From assembly GCA_032111745.1 (NCBI GenBank), contig JAULUH010000072.1, forward strand, positions 1 through 41,713: DNA of 41,713 nt, in the 5' to 3' direction. The translations under genes and the position numbers were made by a program. Positions 1 through 7,644 of this stretch are shown here, one piece after another. This DNA is from JAULUH01 sp032111745. Its GTDB lineage: Bacteria; Chloroflexota; Anaerolineae; JAAEKA01. A model generated the notes under the pieces. That model ran no database searches. It saw only the letters and a program-made list of their open reading frames with translations, and was not told the origin of the DNA. The first letter of the stretch is position 1. Every line of letters begins with the position of its first letter.

Positions 1-200
1 TCCTGCTCGCGGATCTGGCCTAGGGCCTCCAGGCCCGGGTTCTGTGCGGGCGGCCCGAACCAGCCCCGCTCACCGCGCGTGGCGCAGAGCACGTAGGTCT
101 CGACGCCCTGGGCAGCAAACGCGGCCAGGGCCGAGCCCATGGACAAAGTCTCGTCGTCGGGGTGGGCGAAGATGCAGAGCAGGCGGAGAGCATCGGTCAT
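1..200 (-). CDS. PIG-L/LmbE-family deacetylase, N-terminal part (runs off window)
   Basis: Only the first 66 codons are in the window. The reverse strand from the ATG at 200 reads MTDALRLLCIFAHPDDETL; the AHPDDE motif is the zinc-binding signature of the PIG-L/LmbE family of N-acetylglucosamine-type deacetylases (MshB, BshB and LmbE relatives). The residues after it keep the usual Rossmann-like pattern (GSALAAFAAQGVETYVLCATRGE). An AAGGAG ribosome binding site lies 9 nt before the ATG. The gene is divergent from the DinB-fold gene. The substrate cannot be told from this fragment; MshB- or BshB-type thiol synthesis and sugar deacetylation are both possible. Confidence 0.88.
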   Translation of the reverse strand, partial: MTDALRLLCIFAHPDDETLSMGSALAAFAAQGVETYVLCATRGERGWFGPPAQNPGLEALGQIREQ

Positions 201-214
201 GAGATTGGACTCCT

Positions 215-243
215 TTGGCAGAAGGGTCTGCGCGTGGCATAGT
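215..243 (+). promoter_or_regulatory. putative sigma-70 promoter for the DinB-fold gene
   Basis: TTGGCA at 215-220 and CATAGT at 238-243 are separated by 17 nt. The predicted start lies about 50 nt before the GTG at 303. The -10 box is only a 4/6 match, so this is a moderate call. Confidence 0.4.
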
Positions 244-302
244 TCCGGCGCTGGCCTGTTCAGGTCGATGGCGATTCATGCGGATGGAAGGGAGATGCTG
301 GC

Positions 303-797
303 GTGAACCGGGAAGACATGGGACTGCTCCTGGCGTACGGCGAGTGGGCCACCGGGCGTGTGTTGCAGGCGCTGGATGGGGTCTCGGTGGAGGCGTACGT
401 GGCGCCGGTCGCCGTGCCCCATGGCAGCCTGCGCGGGACGCTGGTGCACACCCTGGCCGCGGAGGTGGCCTGGCTGCGCCGCTGGCAGGGCGACTCGCCG
501 GCCAGGCTGATGCAAGAGACGGAGTTGCCGGCGGTGGAGGCCTTGCAGGTGCGCTGGCCGCAGGAGATGGCAGCCCGGCGGGCCTGGTTTGAGCAGTTGA
601 CCGACCGGGACCTGAATGCGGTGGTGCACTATCAGACGACCAGGGGCCGGCCCATGGCGGATGTGTTGTGGCATATGATCGCTCACGTCGTCAACCACGG
701 CACCCAGCATCGGGCCGAGGCGGCCATGCTGCTGACCACCTACGGCCACTCGCCGGGTGATCTGGATTTGATTGAGTACCTGCGCGGGATGAGGTAG
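303..797 (+). CDS. DinB-family four-helix-bundle protein
   Basis: The 164-residue product has the size and pattern of the DinB/YfiT superfamily: a four-helix bundle whose metal site uses histidines. Candidate ligands are the His in TLVHTLAAEVAWL and the two in the late helix HVVNHGTQH. Family members include thiol-dependent transferases and stress proteins; the actual substrate is unknown. The gene starts at GTG 303, preceded by AAGGGAG about 8 nt upstream. It is divergent from the PIG-L gene and ends 12 nt before the convergent M24 peptidase. If the PIG-L neighbour is an MshB/BshB-type enzyme, a thiol-linked role would fit, but that is conjecture. Confidence 0.85.
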   Translation: MNREDMGLLLAYGEWATGRVLQALDGVSVEAYVAPVAVPHGSLRGTLVHTLAAEVAWLRRWQGDSPARLMQETELPAVEALQVRWPQEMAARRAWFEQLTDRDLNAVVHYQTTRGRPMADVLWHMIAHVVNHGTQHRAEAAMLLTTYGHSPGDLDLIEYLRGMR

Positions 798-809
798 GTG
801 ACAGCAACC

Positions 810-1997
810 CTAGCGCAGCACCAGCCCCCGCTGCGGCTCGCCGAGGAAAACGGCACCCGCTGCGGTGACCAGGACGTCTTCCTCCAGGCCGATGTAGCCG
901 TAGCCGGGGACGGCCAGGCCGGGCTCGACGGCGTAGACCTGGCCAGCCTCTAGGGGATAAAACGGTGTGGTGCCGTAGCGCTCCCAGGCCGGGGCCAGCA
1001 CACCGCCGCCGTCGTGGGCGCTGCGGCCCAGCTGGTGGCCGGTCGCGTAGCGGTATTCGGGGTAGCCGGCGTCGACGACCACCTGCCGGGCCGCGGCATC
1101 TACGTCGACACCTGGCACCCCGGGCCGCATGGCGGCTACGGCGGCGTCGACGGCGCGCCGCACAGTCTCGAAGCCGTGCTGCACCGGCTCCGGCGGCCTG
1201 TCCTCCCCTGGCCGCAGCAGGTAGGCGACCCGCTGGATATCGGAGCAGTAGTCGTCCTGGCGTACGCCAAAGTCAAAGTGGACGATGTGGCCCCGCTCGA
1301 GGCGGATGGCAGAGGGCGCGGCGTGGCCGATCGGGGAGTCCGGCCCGCTGTTGACCGCCGGGCAGCTGGCGGCCTCCCAGGCCGGTGAGAGGCCCGCGGC
1401 GGCCAGGTGGTCGCGCATCAGCCCGGCTACCTCCGCTTCAGTCATGCCCGGCTGCAGGGCGTCGAACGCGGCCTGGTAGATTGCCAACGTCGTGGCTACG
1501 GCAGCGCGCACGCGCTCGATCTCGGCCGGGGTCTTGCGCCCGCGCAGGGCGCCGATGACTCCTTCGGCCGGCACCAACCGGCCGGCCAGGGGAGTCTCCT
1601 GCAGGAAGCCGGCCAGCACCTGGTAGAGGCCATGGCCCAGGCCATCGGCATAGACGTCGCTCCCCGAATAGTTCACGGCGATCTGGGCCGGGTTCAGCCG
1701 CAGCAGCGCCTCGAGAAGGTGGGGCCGGATCGACTGGTCGTAGGGGATGATCTCGCTGTAGGCGCCGGTGCGCTCGGCGGTGAGGGCGTCATAGCGGCCG
1801 ACGATGGCGATGCGCTCGCCGGAACGGGCCAGCAGCAGCGCGCTCTGCCAGGTCAGGCCGTGGGGGCCGTAGATCAGCGGCAGCACCGGGTCGCCCCCGG
1901 CTGAGGTCTCGCGCACGAAGGTCAGCCAGGCGTCGACGCCCAGCTCCTCCAAGATGCCGGCGGCCTGGGCTACTTTTTGCTGGACGAGGGATGTCAT
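810..1997 (-). CDS. M24-family metallopeptidase (Xaa-Pro aminopeptidase-like)
   Basis: The 395-residue protein has the two-domain layout of prolidase and Xaa-Pro peptidases: an N-terminal creatinase-type domain (about residues 1-150) and a C-terminal pita-bread catalytic domain. The metal ligands of M24 enzymes are visible in order: Asp in HFDFG, Asp in CSDIQR, His in TGHQLGR, Glu in AVEPG and Glu in GLEEDV. It should cleave N-terminal residues before proline or a related dipeptide. AGGAGG lies 7 nt before the ATG at 1997. It is transcribed in the same direction as the upstream YbaK operon but is separated from it by a 131-nt hairpin-rich gap, so it is probably a separate unit. Confidence 0.9.
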   Translation of the reverse strand: MTSLVQQKVAQAAGILEELGVDAWLTFVRETSAGGDPVLPLIYGPHGLTWQSALLLARSGERIAIVGRYDALTAERTGAYSEIIPYDQSIRPHLLEALLRLNPAQIAVNYSGSDVYADGLGHGLYQVLAGFLQETPLAGRLVPAEGVIGALRGRKTPAEIERVRAAVATTLAIYQAAFDALQPGMTEAEVAGLMRDHLAAAGLSPAWEAASCPAVNSGPDSPIGHAAPSAIRLERGHIVHFDFGVRQDDYCSDIQRVAYLLRPGEDRPPEPVQHGFETVRRAVDAAVAAMRPGVPGVDVDAAARQVVVDAGYPEYRYATGHQLGRSAHDGGGVLAPAWERYGTTPFYPLEAGQVYAVEPGLAVPGYGYIGLEEDVLVTAAGAVFLGEPQRGLVLR

Positions 1998-2041
1998 GGG
2001 GGATCCTCCTGATTCATGAGATGGGCGCTAAAAATCCGGCT

Positions 2042-2102
2042 CAAGCCTCGACCTCGTCCTTGGGCCGGCCCAAGCCTCGACTCCGCTCCGGGGGCGGAGC
2101 GG
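2042..2102. repeat. hairpin cluster between YbaK and M24 genes (likely terminator)
   Basis: An 11-nt direct repeat CAAGCCTCGAC occurs at 2042-2052 and 2071-2081. Between the copies is a perfect 16-bp palindrome, CTTGGGCCGGCCCAAG (2059-2074). A second stem pairs 2083-2090 with 2095-2102 around a GGGG loop. No T-tract follows on the minus strand, so termination is plausible but not proven. It lies 26 nt past the YbaK stop codon. Confidence 0.5.
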
Positions 2103-2128
2103 CTGAAGCCGCCACGACGAACTGGAGC

Positions 2129-2617
2129 TCAACGGTCCTGGCTGGCAATCGCTGCCAGCTGGGCACCTGACAGCCGGATCAAATCGGCGGCGGCCAGCTC
2201 GAGGCCGAGCATGACGTCGCCGCTACTGATGTTGACGTTGCAGCAACGGGCAATGGCCTGGTCGAAGATCACGGGGATCGTTGGGGGCAGGGCCAGGGGG
2301 GCGACGGCGCCCTTGACGCCGGTGGTCACCAGGCGGATCTCGTCGTCGCCGGCGAAGGTCAGGCGACGCCAGTCCCCGGCCAGGTGGGCGCGCACCGTCT
2401 TGGGGTCGACCCGATCATCGCCCAGGCAGCAGGCCATGACGAAGCGCCGCTGGCCCGCCGCCTCGCGCAGCAGGATGGCCTTGACCATCTCCTGGCGGAC
2501 GACGCCGCGCTGGGCCGCGGCAGCCTCGATGGTGAAGACGGGCTCGGCATGAGGCAGGCGGCGGTAGGGGATCTTCGCGGCGTCCAGCAGGCCGGTGATG
2601 GGCGTGTGAATGGTCAT
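2129..2617 (-). CDS. YbaK/ProX-type aminoacyl-tRNA deacylase
   Basis: This 162-residue protein matches the YbaK/EbsC (prolyl-tRNA editing) superfamily in length and motifs. It has an early Tyr-Arg-Arg-Leu-Pro-His segment, the conserved catalytic-lysine region (QEMVKAILL), then the GVKGAVAPLALP stretch that corresponds to the conserved G-x-x-(G)-x-P loop. Family members hydrolyse mischarged tRNAs such as Cys-tRNA(Pro) in trans. The ATG at 2617 overlaps the ClC stop codon (ATGA), so translation is coupled. It is the last gene of the operon headed by aspartyl-tRNA synthetase, which suggests a quality-control role in translation. The substrate amino acid cannot be read from the sequence. Confidence 0.85.
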   Translation of the reverse strand: MTIHTPITGLLDAAKIPYRRLPHAEPVFTIEAAAAQRGVVRQEMVKAILLREAAGQRRFVMACCLGDDRVDPKTVRAHLAGDWRRLTFAGDDEIRLVTTGVKGAVAPLALPPTIPVIFDQAIARCCNVNISSGDVMLGLELAAADLIRLSGAQLAAIASQDR

Positions 2618-4350
2618 GGACTGGCGATGCGGTTTTCCTGGTCGACGGTGACTGCGAAGGAATCGAGCCTGGCATCCTCGCCGAGCACGATCAGGGTATC
2701 TCCCGTGCTCAGTGGGCGGCCGAGGGAGGGGTTGAAGCGAGCCTGATAGCGCATGCGGCCATCCTCCACATAGGCCTCGATCACACCGATGACGTTGACG
2801 TCGAAGCGGTTGCGCACGCGCAGGTCGACCAGGGTCTTGCCCTCCCAGCCCAGCGGTACCGGGAAGCGACGGACGCTGTAGCCGGGAAGGATCTGGCGGC
2901 CTTCGTAAGTCTCGCGCTGGGTACGGTAGATGCTGTTGTCGTGGACCAGCAGCATGGCGACCAGCAGCACGACCAGGCTGGGGATCAGGAAAGGGGAGCC
3001 GAAGGCCTCCACGACGAAGAACACGGCCGCCAGGGGCACGTTGACCACGGCGCCGAGACTGGCCGACATGGCGGGCACGATGAGCAAGGCGGCGGGGAGG
3101 TCGCACACTGGCGCCAACCCGGCGGCGATCATGGCGCCGAAGAAGATGGAGGGGATGAGCAGGCCGGCCGACCCGCCGGAACCAACGGTGGCCAGGGTGG
3201 CTGCGAGCTTAGCCACCAGGGCTATGGTGGCCACCATGAGGGTGAATTGACCGGTCATGGCCTTCTCGATGGTGGTGACGCCCGTGCCCAGGGTCAGGGT
3301 GAGGTCCTCGCCAGTAAGGACGACTGCGGCCAGGGCCATGGCGCCGGTGAGGCCAGCGCCCAGAAGATGGCGCTGCCAGGGGTTGGCCCACCTGGTATGG
3401 AACCAGTACTCGACGTGCGTGCGCAGGAAGATGAAGGCCCGGCTGACCAGGGCAATGATGACAGCCATGGCCACCAGGACTCCATAGTAGCGTGCCGTTT
3501 CCGGTGGCCTGGTGCCGACGGTAACGACGAACAACCGCGGGTGTCCGGCAAAGACATTGGACAGAAAAAAGGCCACCAGCGAAGCGATGAGGGCGAAGAG
3601 GAGCTTCTCGATGATAGGCCGGCGCCGGTACATGACCTCGATGGCAAAGAAGGCGCCGGCAAAGGGGGCACCCAGCAACGTGGTCACGGCGGCGGCGATG
3701 CCGGCCAGCTGCGCGGTCTGCAGGTCGTCCGGATCAGTGGGCAGCCACCAGCGCTGGGCCCGGGCCAGCAGAGGCAGGCGATGGAGGCGGCGGGGTGCCT
3801 GCCGGGGCTTGACGGCGCCGGTGGCCAGGCTCTCGCCGACCAGGGCAACGCTGGCTTCGAGGCCGCCGCTGCCGCCGGTGCCGAGGGTCAGCAGGGTCGC
3901 CAGGGATTTGCGGCCAGCCAGAGTATAGGTGGGCAGCTCCCAGCGCACCTCAACGCCCTCCTTGCCCAGCAGGGTCTGTTCCAACGCCGGCTCCGACGAA
4001 AAGTAGAGAGCGATGGCCCGTTCCAGTCCGTCGCCTTCGACGTCGTTCAGCTCATGGACCTGGCCGCTGCGGTCCCGGTACTGCACCGTGTTGGCATGGA
4101 AGAGCACCACGGCGGTGGTACCGGCGGCACCGAGCAGCAAGGGCACCAGGACCAGCACCGGTGAGGGGGAGCGGGCCACCAGCTCCATCACCAGGTCGAA
4201 GAGCCAGTGCACGCCGCTCTTGAGGGCGAAGACCACAACCCAGACCAGGGCGCCGATGAGCGCAGCCTGCACCACCAGGCGGCGCTCCGAGGGGTTGAAG
4301 GGGTGCAGGATGGGCTGGATCACCCTGCGCCCGGCGTCACGCAGGGTCAC
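2614..4350 (-). CDS. divergent ClC-family chloride channel/transporter with C-terminal TrkA-C domain
   Basis: The 578-residue protein has the ClC helix pattern and a soluble C-terminal RCK_C/TrkA-C-like domain (about 490-565). The third filter motif is normal (GLLIP, 396-400). The gating glutamate is kept (GGLE, E165), but the usual GREGP is replaced by GLEAS. The first filter motif GSGIP seems replaced by GDGLE (107-110). The second glutamate of the IEE pair, the proton glutamate of ClC antiporters, is Val239 (AIEVM). It may therefore be a channel or an altered transporter. The chosen start is GTG 4350, which has GGAGG 6 nt upstream and overlaps the photolyase by 14 nt; an in-frame ATG at 4422 lies deep inside the photolyase gene. 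Confidence 0.85.
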   Translation of the reverse strand: MTLRDAGRRVIQPILHPFNPSERRLVVQAALIGALVWVVVFALKSGVHWLFDLVMELVARSPSPVLVLVPLLLGAAGTTAVVLFHANTVQYRDRSGQVHELNDVEGDGLERAIALYFSSEPALEQTLLGKEGVEVRWELPTYTLAGRKSLATLLTLGTGGSGGLEASVALVGESLATGAVKPRQAPRRLHRLPLLARAQRWWLPTDPDDLQTAQLAGIAAAVTTLLGAPFAGAFFAIEVMYRRRPIIEKLLFALIASLVAFFLSNVFAGHPRLFVVTVGTRPPETARYYGVLVAMAVIIALVSRAFIFLRTHVEYWFHTRWANPWQRHLLGAGLTGAMALAAVVLTGEDLTLTLGTGVTTIEKAMTGQFTLMVATIALVAKLAATLATVGSGGSAGLLIPSIFFGAMIAAGLAPVCDLPAALLIVPAMSASLGAVVNVPLAAVFFVVEAFGSPFLIPSLVVLLVAMLLVHDNSIYRTQRETYEGRQILPGYSVRRFPVPLGWEGKTLVDLRVRNRFDVNVIGVIEAYVEDGRMRYQARFNPSLGRPLSTGDTLIVLGEDARLDSFAVTVDQENRIASP

Positions 4351-5908
4351 CGGCCGCCTCCGCGGATAGCTGCTGCAAAAAGCGTTCGGCCTCAGCGCGC
4401 ACACGGCCGCGTTCGGCGTCATCCAAGTGGCGCAGTCCCAGGACGCTCTGGCCCAGCCGCGGATTTTGCCGGAGGGTGTCCTCGTGGCTCAGCAGGAAGT
4501 TCCAGTACAGGAAGTTGAACGGGCAGGCATCAGCTCCGGTGCGCTGTTTGGGGTTGTAGCGGCAGCCCTGGCAATAGTCGCTCATGCGGGAGATGTAGGC
4601 GGCCGAGGCCACGTAGGGCTTGGTGGCGGTCTGCCCCCCGTCGGCGTTGAGGCCCATGCCCAGCACGTTGGGCAGCATGACCCACTCGTAGGCGTCGACA
4701 TACGTAGAAAGAAACCAGTCGTCGACCGCGGTGGGCTCGATGCCGGCCAGCAGGCAGAAGTTGCAGATGAGCATCAGGCGCTCGATGTGATGGCTGTAGC
4801 CGGTGCTGATGGCCCGGTCCACCACCCGGCGCAGGCAGGCCATCTCGGTGGGCTCGCCCCAGAAGAAGGCAGGCAGGGGGCGGTGAGCGTCCCAGCCGTT
4901 GGCCTCGGCCAGGGCGGGCATGAGTCGCCAGTACTGCCAGGTGATGTACTCCCGCCAGCCCAGCACCTGGCGCACGAAGCCCTCGGCCGAGTTGATGGGA
5001 ACCCGCCCGGCGTGGTAGGCCTGCTCCGCGGCGCGGACCAGCTCGAGTGGCTCCAGCAGGCCCAGGTTCAGGTAGGGCGACAGCACGGAGTGGTACAGCG
5101 TGGCATGCTGTGCGCTCATGGCATCCTCATAGGGGCCGAAGCTGCGCAGGCGGTGGGTGAGGAAGTCCTCGAGGGCGGCCAGGGCCTCGGTGCGGGTGAC
5201 GGCGAAGTCGAAGCCATCCACGGAGCCCGTGGCCTGGGCAGAGGGCAGCGTGGCGACCTCCGCCATGACCTGGCGAGTCATGGCGGAGGTCGCAAACCCG
5301 GGGAGGGGCGGCGGCTGGTGGCCGCGGGGCAGGGGCCTGCGGTTCTGGTCGTCGAAGTTCCAGCGGCCACCGGCAGGCTGGCCCCGGGCATCCATCAGCA
5401 CGTCGAAATGGCGGCGCATGGCGCGATAGAAGGTCTCCATGACCACGCGCCGGTCGAGGCTGGCGGAGGGGAAGGGGTCGTGCTGGCCGACCAGGAACTG
5501 GGTGTTGGGGAGCACGGTGACCGGGATGCCAAGGAGCTGGGATAGCTGATCCTGTTGCCAGTGCCGGCCGCGATACTCGCTGGCGGCCATGGTTAGCAGA
5601 CCTTGAGGATGGCAGGACTGGGTGTGCTGGCGCAGGCCCTCGAGGAAGGATGGGGCCGCGATGACCTGCACCTGGTGGCCATCCACGGCCAGCTGCAGGG
5701 CATAGTGGCGCATGGCGCTGAACAGCAGCACCAGCTTCTTGCGCTGGTAGGGTAGCCGCCGCGTGCGGGCTGCACTTTCGATCAGCACGACGCGGACGTT
5801 TTCCCGGCCCACGGCCTGCTCGGCGGCGACCAGGGCGGGGTGGTGGGCTAGAAGCTGATCGCCGAGGATCCAGACCGACAGACAGGGGTCCGGCCGGCGC
5901 ATGCTCAT
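4337..5908 (-). CDS. FeS-containing cryptochrome/photolyase-related protein (FeS-BCP, PhrB/CryB type)
   Basis: The 523-residue product belongs to the bacterial cryptochrome/(6-4) photolyase-related family (COG3046). It has an N-terminal Rossmann antenna domain (ILGDQL near residue 15) and a C-terminal FAD domain (GWREYITWQYW, 317-327; LPNVLGMGLNADGG, 412-425). Cys358, Cys446, Cys449 and Cys462 have the 88/3/13 spacing of the four cysteines that hold the 4Fe-4S cluster in Agrobacterium PhrB. The expected activity is light-driven repair of (6-4) photoproducts or blue-light sensing. The ATG at 5908 overlaps the AspRS stop (ATGA). An in-frame ATG two codons later is an alternative. Confidence 0.92.
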   Translation of the reverse strand: MSMRRPDPCLSVWILGDQLLAHHPALVAAEQAVGRENVRVVLIESAARTRRLPYQRKKLVLLFSAMRHYALQLAVDGHQVQVIAAPSFLEGLRQHTQSCHPQGLLTMAASEYRGRHWQQDQLSQLLGIPVTVLPNTQFLVGQHDPFPSASLDRRVVMETFYRAMRRHFDVLMDARGQPAGGRWNFDDQNRRPLPRGHQPPPLPGFATSAMTRQVMAEVATLPSAQATGSVDGFDFAVTRTEALAALEDFLTHRLRSFGPYEDAMSAQHATLYHSVLSPYLNLGLLEPLELVRAAEQAYHAGRVPINSAEGFVRQVLGWREYITWQYWRLMPALAEANGWDAHRPLPAFFWGEPTEMACLRRVVDRAISTGYSHHIERLMLICNFCLLAGIEPTAVDDWFLSTYVDAYEWVMLPNVLGMGLNADGGQTATKPYVASAAYISRMSDYCQGCRYNPKQRTGADACPFNFLYWNFLLSHEDTLRQNPRLGQSVLGLRHLDDAERGRVRAEAERFLQQLSAEAAGDPA

Positions 5909-7212
5909 GGCGTTACCCGCTGCAGGTCCCGAGGGAAGAGAGTGACCAGGCGCAGGTTCGGCGCGTCGAGGAGCTGCATCAGCAGGCGCTCCAGGCCGAT
6001 GGCGAAGCCACCATGGGGCGGCATGCCATAGCGGAAGGCCTGTAGATAGGTTTCGAAGGGGGCCTCGGGCAGGCCGGCGCGCTGCAGCGCAGCCTGGTAA
6101 TCGGCGTACAGGTGCAGCCGCTGGCCGCCTGTGATCAGCTCCGTGCCGCGAAAGAGCAGGTCGAAGGAGTTGGAGTAGCCGGGCCGAGAGGGATCCGGGT
6201 GGGTATAGAACGGCCGCTTGGACATGGGATAGCCGGTAACGAAGAGGAAGTCGCTGCCGTGCACCTCCCTGGCCCATTCGCCCAGCCAGCGTTCGTCCTG
6301 CGGCGAGAGATCGGGCTCGCCACGTACGTCCACGCCGTGGCGTTGTAGGATCAGCTCCTGCGCTGCGGCGAAGTGAATGTGCGGAATGGCCTCGGGTACG
6401 CCGGGCAGGCGCGCCTCCAGCAGGGCCAGCTCGGCGGCGTAGGCCGTGCGCAGGGTCTCCAGGATGCCGGCGATGACGTCGCGGGCCATGGCCATGACCG
6501 TGAAATGGTCCTCGATGAAGCCGAACTCCACGTCCAGGCTGACATATTCGTTGACGTGCCGGGTGGTGTCGTGGGGTTCGGCCCGGAACACCGGCCCTAC
6601 CTCGTACACCCGCTCGAACACGCCGACCATGATCTGCTTGTAGAACTGTGGGCTTTGGGCCAGGTAGGCCGGCCGGCCAAAATATTCGATGCGGAAGACA
6701 TTGGAGCCGCTCTCGGTGGCCGAGGCCACGATCTTGGGGGTCTGGATCTCGGTGAAGCCACGGGCGGCCAGGGTGGCGCGAAAGCCGGCCATGACGCCGG
6801 CCGCCAGGCGGAAGACAGCGCGGCGGGCCGGGTGGCGGTTGGCGACCGTGGCATGATCCAACAGGGTGGGCAGGGTAACCTTGAGCTGGCGCTTGTTGAT
6901 GGGCACGGGCAAGGGCTCGGCAACGGGTGTGAGCACCGTGATTGCCAGCCGGTGCAGCTCTACGCCCCCGGGGGCCTGCGGCTCGGCCTGTACGTCTCCT
7001 TCCAGGGTGATGACCGTCTCCGGGCCAAGGCCGGACTCCAGCAGGGGCAGCAGCTCGCCCTGCTCCTCGGCGACCGCTTGCACGGTACCCCAACCGTCGC
7101 GCAGCACCAGAAAGCTCACCCCGCCCATCTGGCGCAGGTTGTGCACCCATCCCTCGAGCAGGATGCGGTGTCCGACATGTTGGCTGACCTGGGTCGTGCG
7201 GATTCGATTCAT
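5905..7212 (-). CDS. aspS: archaeal-type aspartyl-tRNA synthetase (probably non-discriminating)
   Basis: The 435-residue length and the lack of the bacterial GAD insertion mark the archaeal/AspRS2 type. It has an N-terminal OB-fold anticodon domain (about 1-105) and a class II catalytic core. Motif 2 is FRAEPHD, followed by the TRHVNEY segment; motif 3 is GGFAIGLERLL near the C terminus. It charges tRNA(Asp), and many members also form Asp-tRNA(Asn) for GatCAB amidation. An asparaginyl-tRNA synthetase is less likely, because the C-terminal AFRYGMPPHGGF segment and length fit AspRS2. The ATG at 7212 has no good Shine-Dalgarno sequence. It heads an operon with promoter at 7282-7310 and a leader hairpin at 7230-7253. 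Confidence 0.88.
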   Translation of the reverse strand: MNRIRTTQVSQHVGHRILLEGWVHNLRQMGGVSFLVLRDGWGTVQAVAEEQGELLPLLESGLGPETVITLEGDVQAEPQAPGGVELHRLAITVLTPVAEPLPVPINKRQLKVTLPTLLDHATVANRHPARRAVFRLAAGVMAGFRATLAARGFTEIQTPKIVASATESGSNVFRIEYFGRPAYLAQSPQFYKQIMVGVFERVYEVGPVFRAEPHDTTRHVNEYVSLDVEFGFIEDHFTVMAMARDVIAGILETLRTAYAAELALLEARLPGVPEAIPHIHFAAAQELILQRHGVDVRGEPDLSPQDERWLGEWAREVHGSDFLFVTGYPMSKRPFYTHPDPSRPGYSNSFDLLFRGTELITGGQRLHLYADYQAALQRAGLPEAPFETYLQAFRYGMPPHGGFAIGLERLLMQLLDAPNLRLVTLFPRDLQRVTP

Positions 7213-7229
7213 GGTGGCGTCAAAGCTCG

Positions 7230-7253
7230 AAAAAAGCCCCCATCCTATGGGAG
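7230..7253 (-). terminator. intrinsic-terminator-like hairpin in the AspRS leader (possible attenuator)
   Basis: On the minus strand a 7-bp stem with one G-T pair (7253-7247 with 7243-7237, loop AGG) is followed at once by CTTTTTT. It lies downstream of the aspS promoter and 18 nt before the aspS ATG, so it is inside the transcript. This is the layout of a transcription attenuator. No T-box specifier or leader peptide was recognised. Confidence 0.5.
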
Positions 7254-7281
7254 ATGCGGGGCGTGGGTTTCGCTGGGCGGT

Positions 7282-7310
7282 ATTGTAGTACGGTGAGGCG
7301 GGACTGTCAA
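7282..7310 (-). promoter_or_regulatory. sigma-70 promoter for aspS-photolyase-ClC-ybaK operon
   Basis: On the minus strand TTGACA (7310-7305) and TACAAT (7287-7282) are separated by exactly 17 nt. The predicted start is near 7275, giving a leader of about 60 nt that contains the terminator-like hairpin. Confidence 0.75.
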
Positions 7311-7334
7311 CGCCGCGCCGCGTGGGACCGGAAG

Positions 7335-7586
7335 GAACCGCGGAGTTCGCCAAGAGCGCAGAGAAGATCCTTTTCCTTTGGGGTGGATTTGCGACTGGTT
7401 GAGGCACGGTCATTGCGAGAACCCCATACCGCAGGCGGTACGCGCGGTGTAGGGGCATGAACGGCTTGGCGTGGCGGCGGCCGCCACGCCAAGCCGTTCA
7501 TGCCTTACCTCGTAATGACGGGGGATTAGCCGGTTTCAAACACACCCTTTTCCTTGTCTCTGCGCTCCTGGCGAGTTTTGCGGTTC
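7335..7586. repeat. nested inverted-repeat element (non-coding, 7213-7644)
   Basis: This fills most of the 432-nt gap between aspS and the TPR/propeller gene. Three inverted repeats are nested. The outer arms 7335-7365 and 7556-7586 match about 26 of 31 positions (GAACCGC...GCGCAGAGA type). The middle arms 7409-7419 (GTCATTGCGAG) and 7509-7519 (CTCGTAATGAC) differ at one position. The inner arms 7454-7477 and 7481-7504 are perfect. A small palindrome TACCGC-AG-GCGGTA is at 7427-7440. No ORF of note lies inside. It resembles REP/MITE-like intergenic repeats, apparently one inserted within another. Confidence 0.7.
7454..7504. repeat. 24-bp perfect inverted repeat with 3-nt loop
   Basis: The left arm 7454-7477 (GGCATGAACGGCTTGGCGTG...) is the exact reverse complement of the right arm 7481-7504, separated by CGG. 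This would form a very stable hairpin or cruciform. It is the core of the nested element. Confidence 0.9.
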
Positions 7587-7607
7587 ATGTTTCTGACCCC
7601 GGTCGAT

Positions 7608-7637
7608 TTGACGGCGGCGCGAGCGCGGTGCTACACT
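7608..7637 (+). promoter_or_regulatory. promoter giving a leaderless mRNA for the TPR/propeller gene
   Basis: TTGACG (7608-7613) and TACACT (7632-7637) are separated by 18 nt. The next 7 nt bring the predicted +1 to the A of the ATG at 7645. No Shine-Dalgarno sequence could fit in such a transcript. Confidence 0.6.
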
Positions 7638-7644
7638 ATGGCCC

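Noticed and set aside
2941..4164. 407-codon ORF opposite the ClC gene
   Set aside because: Gln/Gly/His-rich shadow with no motif; the ClC frame has membrane helices and family motifs.
4427..5545. 372-codon ORF opposite the photolyase
   Set aside because: Low-complexity Gly/Val/Gln shadow; no ribosome binding site and no motif.
4337..7150. A 937-residue reading through the AspRS frame into the photolyase
   Set aside because: The upstream part is the wrong frame of aspS; the photolyase has its own ATG at 5908 overlapping the aspS stop.
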